A DNA stretch of 64,000 nt, taken from NCBI RefSeq assembly GCF_040676675.1, contig NZ_JBFAPK010000001.1, positions 124,001-188,000 of the forward strand. Reading direction: 5' to 3'. The position numbers were made by a program, and so were the translations under genes. This DNA comes from JBFAPK01 sp040676675. Its GTDB lineage: Bacteria; Actinomycetota; Actinomycetes; Mycobacteriales; Micromonosporaceae. Positions within the stretch are counted from its first letter, which is position 1, and each line of letters starts with the position of its first letter. The notes under the pieces were generated by a model. The model saw nothing but the letters and a program-made list of their open reading frames with translations. It had not been told where the DNA came from and made no database searches. Positions 41,686 through 50,057 of the stretch are shown one piece after another.

Positions 41686-43161
41686 TCATCTATTCCAGAA
41701 ACCCTGCAGTTGGTTGAAAGGGGGCATAGTGCGCAACCTCTCGCGCGCGGCGGCGGGCGAGCGTCCGCCCGAAACAAGCGACTCGTAGATACGCTGCGCG
41801 ACCTCGGTCGCCGCCTCGCCAGCGGGCCCTGGTCCGCCGAACGGTTCCGGGTCGTCGCTGGTGTCCGTCTCGTGCATCACGCGCAGGGCAGCGACGGGCA
41901 CCGTCTCCTCCAGCAGTCGAACCAACGCGCGTACATCCGCCGTGTTGCTGCCGCCAGGCCTCAGCGCGGCCTGAACCAGTGGATGGCTGCGGTTGATCCG
42001 ACAGGTGACCCTGCCGTCAGTTCGGCGCACGTTCCAAGCGTACGAAAGAGGATCACCATGAGTACGCGCAGCGACCTGTCCACGGTGCCGCAACACGTCC
42101 GCCGCCGACGCCCGGGCCTGCCTCGCGATCCGATTGAGATGCTGCCGTAGGCCGACGGGCGGAACGACGCTGGACTTCCTCACGTCGACGCTCCACTCGG
42201 CGTCTGTCTCCGCCGGGATGTCGATGGCGATACGCGCCAGGTTGTACTTCTCCTCGCGGCGCATGCCCCTGTGCCCCAGCCAGTCGCCGGCCAGAATCAG
42301 GCGATTGCGGCGGTAGACGTAGAAACCCTGCTGGTCGAGCCACCCCTGGGGCCCCGCAGCCGCCTCATACTCCTCCGGCGTGAGCCGGTGGGCGCTGGGG
42401 AGGATGAAAGCCTCGACCCGTACGGAATTGCCCCCGAGGGGCAGGTTCTCAGTGGGGAGCCGCTGTACCGAGGGGTGGTTGCTCATGAACGGATCCCAGG
42501 GTTCCACCGCGCTCCCGGACACCCGCAGGTTCCGGCGATGGCTCCCAGTGAGGAAGCGGGCAAAGACCATTGCGAGATGCGACTCCGTACGGGCTGCCTC
42601 GGCATAGAACTGCCTCTGAGTGCGCTCGTCGTCCTCGCTCACGTCACCGCCGTGGTAGCCGTTGAGCCGACGCCAGAGCACGATCGTGCCGTGGTCAGTG
42701 CCACTCCGAAGTCTGTCCAGCACGGTGGTGGTATCGACGTCAGCCCCGTGGAGCAGTCGCCACTCGCCAGTCTCCTCGACGACGTCGAGATCCCAGGTCC
42801 GTACGTGCCAGTCACCGGCCGTGGCGGTGGCCACGGAGAGCTGCCGCGACTGCGAGAACGAGGCCGACTTCAGGCCCACTCCGAAACGACCCAGGTCGGT
42901 GGAGGCGCGTGACGTCGCAGGCCCACGGGCCGCCACGGTCATGGCCGTTACGAGCTCCTGGATGCTCATACCCCTGCCATCGTCGACGACCGCGATCCAC
43001 GAGTCCCGCCCCGCCCAGGTGAACTCGACGTCGATGTTACGGGCCTCCGCCGACACGCTGTTGTCTATGAGATCCGCGACAGCCGCCGGCAGCGAGTACC
43101 CCAGGGAGCTGAGCGAAGCAACCATGCCCGCGGGCTCGGGGGCCACGATGTCGTACGTCAT
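41686..43161 (-). CDS. GHKL (MORC/MutL-like) ATPase
   Basis: The 491-residue protein has the GHKL ATP-binding fold at its N-terminus: ADLIDNSVSA (N box, about 27-36), VVDDGRGMS (G1, about 58-66) and DLGRFGVGLKSASFSQ (G2, about 88-103). The following S5-like transducer region includes QQGFYVYRRNRLI and DAEWSVDVRKSSVVPP with the conserved Lys. This layout is that of prokaryotic MORC ATPases, clamp-like DNA loaders of predicted restriction systems. It heads the operon. ATG 43161 was chosen from the conserved start MTYDIVAPE; no strong ribosome binding site is seen. Confidence 0.9.
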   Translation of the reverse strand: MTYDIVAPEPAGMVASLSSLGYSLPAAVADLIDNSVSAEARNIDVEFTWAGRDSWIAVVDDGRGMSIQELVTAMTVAARGPATSRASTDLGRFGVGLKSASFSQSRQLSVATATAGDWHVRTWDLDVVEETGEWRLLHGADVDTTTVLDRLRSGTDHGTIVLWRRLNGYHGGDVSEDDERTQRQFYAEAARTESHLAMVFARFLTGSHRRNLRVSGSAVEPWDPFMSNHPSVQRLPTENLPLGGNSVRVEAFILPSAHRLTPEEYEAAAGPQGWLDQQGFYVYRRNRLILAGDWLGHRGMRREEKYNLARIAIDIPAETDAEWSVDVRKSSVVPPVGLRQHLNRIARQARASAADVLRHRGQVAARTHGDPLSYAWNVRRTDGRVTCRINRSHPLVQAALRPGGSNTADVRALVRLLEETVPVAALRVMHETDTSDDPEPFGGPGPAGEAATEVAQRIYESLVSGGRSPAAARERLRTMPPFNQLQGFWNR

Positions 43162-43379
43162 GGACCGTAACAGCCTGCTTCCCTGACAGGACCCCTGCTT
43201 GGTGTACGGCTTTCCCGGATCGAGCGGACCATGCAAGGGGACACCGCAAGGGTCGGGGGATGCCTCAGCGTCGTCGGCCTACGCACGCGACACTCCGCTC
43301 ACGGACCGATGGTAATGGAGACACGGGCGCCTGGCGGTCTCCAAATTGAGGCACTGTCCATCTCGGAAGGTAATTTGAG

Positions 43380-43751
43380 AGCCTACGTCCGCTTCGATTT
43401 GGGCCGGCTTCGCGCGGCTGCGTGCATCGCCCGCCGCGCACCCGGACATCCTCGCCGCAGCCGGTTTCGGCCCCAGGTTCGCCGCCCAGCTCTCCACCGT
43501 GAGCACGGGCTACGCAAGCCGAACCCGGAACTGGCACGGCGGGTGGCTGCCGCTGTTGACGTGCAGATCGAGGAGTGCTGGTTCGTTGGAAACACCATCA
43601 CCGAGACATCCTGTGCGCCCCCCGCGCTGGCACCGGCGCCGCTATCCTGATGCGCTCGACACGCACCGGCCGGGAACAGGCCGTGCCGGACGTCGTCATT
43701 GAGGACGGGTATGGGGTGCGCGATCTCCTGGGCCGGGTCGAAGGGTCTTGA
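43380..43751 (+). pseudogene. HAD-family hydrolase relic
   Basis: Different frames give consecutive HAD pieces: HPDILAAAGFGPRFAAQL, then LRKPNPELARRVAAAVDVQI followed by EECWFVGNT, and finally ILCARRAGTGAAILMRSTRT and VPDVVIEDGYGVRDLLGRVE before a stop at 43,751. The order matches motif III (Lys-Pro-Asn-Pro) and motif IV (VGD, here VGN) of HAD phosphatases. At least two frameshifts and loss of the N-terminal DxD part make it inactive. Confidence 0.7.
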
Positions 43752-44002
43752 TCGTTCACTGGCCGATATACCGACCGCCTCCGAGCGAGCCAACGCTGGC
43801 AAGGCGGACGCCGGTCGTGGTGTAGCCCAACCGGATCGCGGCTACGAGATAGGCCAGTTCAGCAACGAATCGGGTCGCCGCCGTGGTCGGCGCGACGTAC
43901 ACGGCGCGGCTGGTGTGGCTCGGGCCGGTCGCTGAGGGCGTGTGGCGGCATCGACCTGCCGGCACGCTTCACCTTCATGTGCTGGGGAGCCGGCGGGTGA
44001 GC

Positions 44003-44296
44003 ATGGCCGAGGTCCCCGCCGGGCTGCGCGCGGTCCTGGACGGCATCGCCCAGACACGGGTACGCCCGGCGGCTGGCGTCGAGGCGGCCATCCGGGCCCG
44101 CGACCGGCTCGCCGCAGTGACCGTGTCCAGCCGACACCCGCTGGTCGAACAGGCGATGCAGCACTTCACGGCCGCGATCGAGCGCCTGCGCGAGGCCGAC
44201 CGGGACGCGGCCCTGGCAGCGGCGGCCCTTGTGGCGTATGGCCGCACCGTCGGCATCAGCCTCCCGAGGTCCTGTCATGCTCCCGCAGCCGCATGA
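44003..44296 (+). CDS. Small helical protein of unknown function
   Basis: The 97-residue frame (MAEVPAGLRAVLDGIAQTRV...) is Ala-rich, helical and free of Cys in its main part, resembling small WXG/DUF6244-like helical proteins in style only. A GGCGGGTGAGC precedes the ATG. The last residues (SCHAPAAA) overlap the truncated end of the opposing NYN relic, so this gene may also have been cut at the same junction. The frame is open upstream to 43,883, but that part looks non-coding. Confidence 0.4.
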   Translation: MAEVPAGLRAVLDGIAQTRVRPAAGVEAAIRARDRLAAVTVSSRHPLVEQAMQHFTAAIERLREADRDAALAAAALVAYGRTVGISLPRSCHAPAAA

Positions 44297-44713
44297 ACAC
44301 CGGGGTGAAGTCTGCGTCGGTCGACAGGACGACGAAGTCGTCGAACCGGGTTGGGTGCGTGAGGGTGTCGAGGATGTCGAGCACCATGTGGATGTCGGCA
44401 CTGTTCTTGCCCATGCTTGTCAGCGACGGGCAGTCCACGACCCGGAAGCCGGCCCGCGTGAAGTATGAACGGAACTTGCCGGAGTGACTCGGCTCCAGGT
44501 AGCAGATCCGGCGGAGCAGCATCCGCGGAGTTTCTTCGTCGTCGACCCGGAATGGGCCGAGATCCTGCTCCATCCACCGCACCCAGCGGCTCGGGTCAGT
44601 GGCGAACGCCGCAGCCGCGTCGGGGCTCGAGTTGCGCAAACCGATGTACACATTCTCGAAGTCGACGAATAGCGCCGCACGGCGATATACGAACCGAGCT
44701 GGGCTTCGGTCAC
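44256..44713 (-). pseudogene. NYN (PIN-like) RNase, frameshifted and truncated
   Basis: GTG 44713 with a GGAGG site opens VTEAQLGSYIAVRR. A one-base loss near 44,670 then shifts the frame, and the next frame continues ALFVDFENVYIGL, the first Asp strand of NYN/LabA-type nucleases, through KNSADIHMVLDIL to VVLSTDADFTPVFMRL. The product stops just after LREHDR, losing the last family strand and helix. The break falls near 44,265 where the opposing small gene also ends. Confidence 0.75.
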
Positions 44714-44864
44714 GCCCTTACCTCCGGAGATGCGGACTTTCGACCATAGACGACGTAGGACGGCCCGGCGTCGACCGTTCGACCCCAAATTCCGTGCCGC
44801 CATGACAAGTACCAGCGAGGAGCTGGCTGGCGCCCCTGCTGACGACGGGTGGGCAGCCCTTGGG

Positions 44865-46337
44865 TTATGCCGGTCTTGTCGCGCCACGCCGACGCGGGAC
44901 GGCCGATGCGGTTGCTTCGGCTGCGGCGTGGGACAGCTCGGGGAGGACGTCGCCGTAGAACTTGGAGGTGAAGTGAGGGCTGGCGTGGCGGAGCCGCTTG
45001 GAAATGACCTTCATCTGGACGCCGGCGGCGAGGCCGATAGTCGCGGCACCGTGGCGAAGGTCGTGGAGCCGGATGGGTGGTAGGTCGGCCTGGGTGGCGA
45101 GGTGGTGAAAGTGGTCGGTGACATCGGCCGGGTGGAGTTGGCCGCCGGTCGGAGTGATGAACACCAGCCCGGTCTTGGTCCAGGCGGCGCCGGCGGCGAG
45201 TCGTTCGCGGTGTTGGCGGGCGCGGTGGGCACGCAGGACGGCGACGGTCTCGGCGTCCAAGGCGACGGCCGCCTCACTGTCGGCAGTCTTCGGGGTGTCG
45301 ATGGCGGTGGCCCAGCCGAGTTGGACAACCTGCCATCGGACGGTGAGGGTCCGGGCGTCGAGGTCGAGATCGTCCCAGTGCAGCCCGCAGGCTTCGCCCC
45401 GGCGTAGTCCGGTGAAGGTGGTGAGGTGGTAGAGGGCGTAGAGCCGGTCGTTGGCGTCATAAGTGTGGTCGAGGAAGCGTCCGGTCTGTTCGGGGGTCCA
45501 GATCATGACGGGGCTGGGGATCTTGCCGGTGTCGCGCCACGTCTTGACGCGTTGGTCGGTCCAGATGGTCGGCTTGGGTGGCCGGGCCGGGGGTAGCTCG
45601 ACCATGAGGGCGGGGTTGGCGTCGATGAGCCGGTGACGACGCGTCGCGTCGTTGAGGGCCTTACGCAGGGTGGCGTGGATACGGTGCTGAGTCGCCGGGC
45701 CAACCGTGCGTTGGCCTTTGACCTGGTCTCGCTTCGCCTGATCACGGCTGGCACGCAGAGTATCGATGGTGGTGTTGCGTTCGTCGATGGCGTCGTACAT
45801 GGCGTCGATATGGCCGGGCCGAAGCCGGTCGATACGCAGGTGGCCGAGGTACGGATTCAGGTACAGCCGGATATGGCCCTCGTAGGAACGCAGGGTGCCC
45901 TTTTTGATGTTCTTGCGCCCGGCGAGCCAGTCGGCGAGGTAATCGGCCATGGTCGGCAGGTCGGCCGGGGTGATGTCGAGGTGCAGCGCCCGGCGGATCT
46001 GGTCCTGGGTGGGGATGGGCGCGCCGGTCTTGACGGCGGTTTCGATGAGGTCGCCGGTCTTGATTGTGGCGTGCCGGTCGGTGGGGTCGGGGACGGTGAG
46101 CGCGGCCCGAATGCGGTCCAGGACCGCGTCGGCGTCTGCCTGGGTGGTGTACGGGCCGTGGCGTAGCGGCCGGCGGTTGCCATCGGCGCGGGCGGGAAGT
46201 TCGATCTGCCAGTGCCACTGGCCGTGGTTACGGGACCAGCCACCGCCGGGTCGGCGGAGCTGGGGGCAGGAGCGCCCCAGTCGCCGGCCCGAGGTGGTGT
46301 CGCGGCAGCCGCAGCGTTTGAAGGTGGACCCCTTCAC
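44865..46337 (-). CDS. Tyrosine site-specific integrase of an integrative element
   Basis: The 490-residue integrase has an N-terminal arm-binding domain with a Cys/Arg-rich start (RCGCRDTTSGRRLGRSCPQL, zinc-ribbon-like), a SAM-like core-binding domain (about 145-285) and the catalytic domain. The latter shows GLRRGEACGLHW (Arg about 313), HDLRHG (His/Arg about 421), RLRHAS and nucleophile Tyr in FYGDVLP (about 457). It is intact. GTG 46337 overlaps the excisionase stop by 4 bases. It resembles integrases of actinomycete integrative and conjugative elements, which insert in tRNA genes. Confidence 0.95.
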   Translation of the reverse strand: MKGSTFKRCGCRDTTSGRRLGRSCPQLRRPGGGWSRNHGQWHWQIELPARADGNRRPLRHGPYTTQADADAVLDRIRAALTVPDPTDRHATIKTGDLIETAVKTGAPIPTQDQIRRALHLDITPADLPTMADYLADWLAGRKNIKKGTLRSYEGHIRLYLNPYLGHLRIDRLRPGHIDAMYDAIDERNTTIDTLRASRDQAKRDQVKGQRTVGPATQHRIHATLRKALNDATRRHRLIDANPALMVELPPARPPKPTIWTDQRVKTWRDTGKIPSPVMIWTPEQTGRFLDHTYDANDRLYALYHLTTFTGLRRGEACGLHWDDLDLDARTLTVRWQVVQLGWATAIDTPKTADSEAAVALDAETVAVLRAHRARQHRERLAAGAAWTKTGLVFITPTGGQLHPADVTDHFHHLATQADLPPIRLHDLRHGAATIGLAAGVQMKVISKRLRHASPHFTSKFYGDVLPELSHAAAEATASAVPRRRGATRPA

Positions 46338-46756
46338 TCATCGTCTCCCTGCTCGGCGCGGTGCCGCCAGCGGTGGTGCGCGTAGTCCGCTGGCGGCGCG
46401 GTCGTTGCATCCACGCTCGTCTCGGCGCCGGGATCAAGTCGCCGGTCGGCGGCTTGGGCGGGGGTTTCGAGCAGCAGGAGCCGGAGCAGGCCAGCGACCG
46501 GGACGATGATGCGGGTACCGGCCCGGACCACCGGTGTGGGGAAGGCGTCGGCGGCGGCGAGCCGGTACGCCTGGGATCGGCTGATCCCGAGTACGGAGGC
46601 GGCGGTGGCGAGATTCGTGGTCACGCCGAGGGCGCGGAGTCGTTCTGTGGTCCACACCTCGTCCGCCGCGGGTACGGGTTCGGCGGTGTGGGTGGTGGGC
46701 GCGGTGTTTGCTGTAGTGCAGTAAGCGTGCTCAGTTGGATTGATGTGGGTGCTCAT
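46334..46756 (-). CDS. Helix-turn-helix excisionase
   Basis: The 140-residue protein has a central excisionase/MerR-like helix-turn-helix (about 40-80, TAASVLGISRSQAYRLAAAD) followed by PTPVVRAGTRIIVPVAGLLRLL, the wing typical of Xis proteins. Both ends are low-complexity. It sits directly before int with a GTGA overlap, the canonical xis-int arrangement, and should direct excision. Confidence 0.88.
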   Translation of the reverse strand: MSTHINPTEHAYCTTANTAPTTHTAEPVPAADEVWTTERLRALGVTTNLATAASVLGISRSQAYRLAAADAFPTPVVRAGTRIIVPVAGLLRLLLLETPAQAADRRLDPGAETSVDATTAPPADYAHHRWRHRAEQGDDE

Positions 46757-47643
46757 GATTGCGGTGCTCCTGACCGTTGTGGGCTTGTCTGGGATCCGTG
46801 GTGTCGAGGGTTGCTGTCCCCGTCGGGCCGGTTGGTGGTGCCGGCCGGGTGGGTGGGCGAGCTGACGACCGCCGATTGCTGACGAGGTGGCAGCGGCGGT
46901 GCCAGGCTCGTGCCTGGTCGAGGCCGGTTGTCCTGGAGGGCGGACGTCGGAGATGACTCGGCTTTGATGGTCTTGAGGAGATCGGATACTCGGGTGTTGG
47001 AGACGGCGTGGCCTGCGGTGCGGAGGGCCTCGGCAAGTGCTGCCCGGGTGAGCGCCTGCTCGTCCGTGGCGAGTTGGTCCCGGATGCGCCGTGCTGCGGG
47101 AAGCAGCTCGTCCGCGTTCTGCGAGTGGTCCGCGGACCGTTCGTGACGTCTTCTGTTGCGGTGGCGGGTCGGTCCGTCCGCTCGATGGCTGCTGCTGGAT
47201 GGGTGGACGGTCCGGCGGGCGGACCGCTCCCCCGCTGGTTCGGCGGACGGCTCGGCGTCAGCGGTCCGGTCCGGCTGGCGTGTTGCGGATGGGGTGGCCT
47301 CGGTCCGGGACGCCATGTTGGTGTAGCCGAGGGCTACCTTGACCATGACGAGGAAGCCGAGCGCCGGTACGGCTGCGGCGATCCAGCCGATCGGTGACGG
47401 TTCGGCCTCGACGACCTGCGCGGCGAGGGACAGTGTGACCGCGCAGCCCAGTACGACCGCCGGGAACTTCGTCGAGGCGTGGGCGCGTTTGCGGCGGCGC
47501 AGCTCGAGTCCGGAGGCGATGGACATCAGTTCCAGGACGATCGCGTCCGCCCAGGCGAGCCATCCCGGTTGACCGTGCGCCGCGGCGACGTTGTAAACGT
47601 GGGTGAAGCTCGCCGCGCCGGCGGCCCCGCCGATCGCGAGCAT
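46753..47643 (-). CDS. DUF2637 membrane protein of the integrative element
   Basis: The 296-residue protein begins with a DUF2637 region containing several transmembrane helices (about 1-110; MLAIGGAAGAASFTHVYNVA, GWIAAAVPALGFLVMVKVAL), followed by a long charged linker and a small helical domain (RRIRDQLATDEQALTRAALA). DUF2637 proteins are typical of actinomycete conjugative elements and plasmids (SpdB-like spread proteins). The frame stays open upstream (AEGAVQILI before the Met), as in relatives, but contains no usual start codon. The stop overlaps xis by 4 bases. Confidence 0.85.
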   Translation of the reverse strand: MLAIGGAAGAASFTHVYNVAAAHGQPGWLAWADAIVLELMSIASGLELRRRKRAHASTKFPAVVLGCAVTLSLAAQVVEAEPSPIGWIAAAVPALGFLVMVKVALGYTNMASRTEATPSATRQPDRTADAEPSAEPAGERSARRTVHPSSSSHRADGPTRHRNRRRHERSADHSQNADELLPAARRIRDQLATDEQALTRAALAEALRTAGHAVSNTRVSDLLKTIKAESSPTSALQDNRPRPGTSLAPPLPPRQQSAVVSSPTHPAGTTNRPDGDSNPRHHGSQTSPQRSGAPQS

Positions 47644-47665
47644 GATCAGGATCTGGACGGCTCCC

Positions 47666-48037
47666 TCAGCCCGGTCCGTCCGCCGGGGACCGTCCGCGTC
47701 GTCTTGCGGCGTACTCGTGGCGAAGCACCTCCTCCGCTGGGACCGCAGCGACGTCGGCTCTGACGGCCGCCGGGATGGACTGCACGGGGACGAGGATCAT
47801 GTCCGTACCTTTCAATCTGCTGATGACAGCGGCGCATAAGCGCTGGTACCGGCCGGCGGGAAAGCGCGGGACGATACCTCGGGAACGGTGGTGCCCGGAG
47901 GGGCCCGGATCTGCCACGGCCTGGTCCGTACCGGCAGGTTTCGCCGTGACGGCCGGGTGAAAGGTCGTCTCTCTTTCTGTCAGCGGGGTCAGAGCGGTAA
48001 CGGGCGCGCTCTGTTGAGCGAATGGCCTGCTGCTCAC
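47666..48037 (-). CDS. Unknown 123-residue protein of the integrative element
   Basis: GTG 48037 overlaps the replication-relaxation stop as GTGA, which favours a real gene. The N-terminal 75 residues are low-complexity. The C-terminal part (MILVPVQSIPAAVRADVAAV followed by PAEEVLRHEYAARR) looks conserved and could alone be expressed from ATG 47800 (AAAGG site). No family recognised. It lies between two element genes in a row of overlapping frames. Confidence 0.6.
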   Translation of the reverse strand: MSSRPFAQQSAPVTALTPLTERETTFHPAVTAKPAGTDQAVADPGPSGHHRSRGIVPRFPAGRYQRLCAAVISRLKGTDMILVPVQSIPAAVRADVAAVPAEEVLRHEYAARRRGRSPADGPG

Positions 48038-48921
48038 GCCGCCTCCTCGGAAGCGGACCGCAGGTCGGCGACGTACACGGCGAGGTCGACGAGCCGGCAC
48101 CGCTGGCCGTCGCCGTACGCGATCGCCCAGACAGCGTCCGCCGGAGAGAGTCCCGACGCTGCGGCATGATCGCGGGCACCGGTGGCGACCGGCACCCGCG
48201 GGGGCGCCTCGGCGATCAGGCGCCGCAGGTTGCGTTCCCGGGCAGCGGAAGGCAGCCAGAGCAGCACCGGCCACATCCGCCCGATCGTGGCGAACAGCTC
48301 CTGGTACCCGGCCAGCTTGCCGAGCAGGACCGACAGCTGCTCGCCACCCGAGTCGTACTCCACGAACACCGGCACCACGACGCCGTCGTCGGCCCACACG
48401 CCGTAACCGTCCGGCCGTATCCGGGGTTGGTAGGCGCGTACCAGCGCCGGATCCTCGGGGCTCGTGAAGGCTCCCGCTCGGCCGCAGGCCGACTCCGACA
48501 GCCACCGGCGGAGCTCGGCGCCGGAATGGGTGCGGGCGTGGCCGGCAAGGTCGGTGAAAAAGCCGTTGATCCCGAGCCGGTGCGCCAGGCTGCGGCTGGA
48601 GGTCCACCGCCGCCGCTCGGTACGGGCATGGTCCCGGCGCGGTGGCCGCTCGTCCCGCCCGGCGGCGACGACCTCGGCGCCGAGCTGGTCGAGGACGTAG
48701 TGGTACGGGTATGAGCCGCCGTCGGCGCGCTGTGGCCGGAACCGGGCCACCAGGCCCAGCTGGTGCAGCGTGCGCAGGCGGCGCTGACAAAAATCCACTG
48801 ACGGAAACAGGGCGTGGGCGATCTGGAACGAGGTCAGCACCCCGTGGTCGTACAACCAGCCCAGCAGCACCCGATCTCGGTGGGTGAGCTGGGACTGCAC
48901 TCGAAGGACCGGGTCATCCAT
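48034..48921 (-). CDS. Replication-relaxation family protein
   Basis: The 295-residue protein fits the replication-relaxation family of plasmids and integrative elements. A winged-helix N-terminus (about 5-75, LTHRDRVLLGWLYDHGVLTS, FQIAHALFP) is followed by a nuclease-like alpha/beta core (VFVEYDSGGEQLSVLLGKLAGY). Family members relax or process plasmid DNA at replication, but this is poorly characterised. A GAGGAGG site precedes ATG 48921. It is the first gene of the overlapping element operon. Confidence 0.85.
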   Translation of the reverse strand: MDDPVLRVQSQLTHRDRVLLGWLYDHGVLTSFQIAHALFPSVDFCQRRLRTLHQLGLVARFRPQRADGGSYPYHYVLDQLGAEVVAAGRDERPPRRDHARTERRRWTSSRSLAHRLGINGFFTDLAGHARTHSGAELRRWLSESACGRAGAFTSPEDPALVRAYQPRIRPDGYGVWADDGVVVPVFVEYDSGGEQLSVLLGKLAGYQELFATIGRMWPVLLWLPSAARERNLRRLIAEAPPRVPVATGARDHAAASGLSPADAVWAIAYGDGQRCRLVDLAVYVADLRSASEEAA

Positions 48922-50057
48922 CGGATCTCACCTCCTCCTCGGTTCTCGTGATGCGAGCCCCTGGGGAGAGACCCGAGACCATGCAGGGTCTCTCGCAGGA
49001 CACTCGACAGGTGCTGACAGACGTCGTGACCTGCGGTGTGAGCGACAGCCAGGGGTCAGTTCGGGGGTCAGCTTGAAGAGTGACCCCAACCCGGACGTCA
49101 ACACGGACGCCCGAACGGAGGTCAAGTCGGGATCTGTCACGCCGCCCGCCAGGAGCCGAAGCGGCGAAGTGAAGCAGTCGGGGAACAACACAACTCCCTG
49201 GTTGAAGGTCTGGACGGCGCCGACCGTCACGACGCCGTGGTGAAGTCGCCGGCCATACCCGCCGCACCCGGACCTGGGGTACGGAGGGCAGGCGGCACCC
49301 TGCCGGGTCACGCCCGGCCGGGCGGACCGCGCGAGCGCGGCCGAGGGACGTGCCACTGTGGACGGATCAACAAACGCATCGGCCCGATACCGGCCGGTAT
49401 GTAGCGGATCAGGGCAGCAGCAGTCGACACGACCGCGACCAGCACGGTCGTGCAGACGGAAACGGACAACAACGGACCGCCGGCTGGGTGTCCGCAGCGG
49501 CACCGCCCAGGTTGGTCACAACCCGTGACAGGGCACTCCCACGGCCGCTCGACATCGCGGTGGCCGGATAGGGCGTCGGCTCAACCCGCCGGAAGAAGAT
49601 CCTTCATCTCGGCCCTCCTGTAGCTCGCACGGGCCCCGTCGACCGGCCCGCTCACACGGGCCCGGAACGAAGCAAGCGCCCCCACGGAGCGCCCACGCAT
49701 CGACCTATATGGCCCGGCGAACAAGACCGCCGCACGGGGAACGTCATCCAGTACCTCTCGGCCGGGCTGCCTTGTCAAGGCCATTCAGCTGCTGCGACCC
49801 AGCTCACGAGGCCGACCCACAAGGTCGATCATGCTGGGATGGATCGATCCGTCCAGCCGGGTACGTGGTGGTCCGACGGCGGTACCCAACGTCCGGGAAA
49901 CACAAATGTGCCAACCTTTTCTGCACAAGCTCCGCCCGCCTGACCCGGCGGTCAGGAGCCGGGAGTACCGGCCCCCGGCCACCCGTCCACGACCGACAGC
50001 TCCAAGCGCACAGGCCCCGTATAGATCACTCTGCGTGCAGGTGGGCACAATCAAGAG
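48922..50057. other. Geneless control region of the integrative element
   Basis: About 1,100 bases between the element operon and the HAD gene. Frames here have poor codon pattern and no likeness. The minus-strand frame 49581-49784 (67 residues) ends in a mini-frame (MKDLLPAG) with its own GGAGGG site and may be a leader peptide, but evidence is thin. The region contains the GGGGTCA repeats and should carry the element's promoter, and perhaps its origin. Confidence 0.4.
49052..49087. repeat. GGGGTCA direct and inverted repeats
   Basis: GGGGTCA occurs at 49052-49058 and 49064-49070 (12-base period) and inverted as TGACCCC at 49081-49087, about 130 bases upstream of the first gene of the element operon. 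Such clustering could be a repressor operator or short iterons. Confidence 0.4.

Noticed and set aside
43756..43965. Minus-strand frame with VYVAPTTAATRFVAELAYLV
   Set aside because: Some coding character but overlaps other remains, has no start context and no recognised family.
49581..49784. 67-codon minus-strand frame in the element control region
   Set aside because: Poor codon pattern; only its last eight codons have a ribosome binding site of their own.
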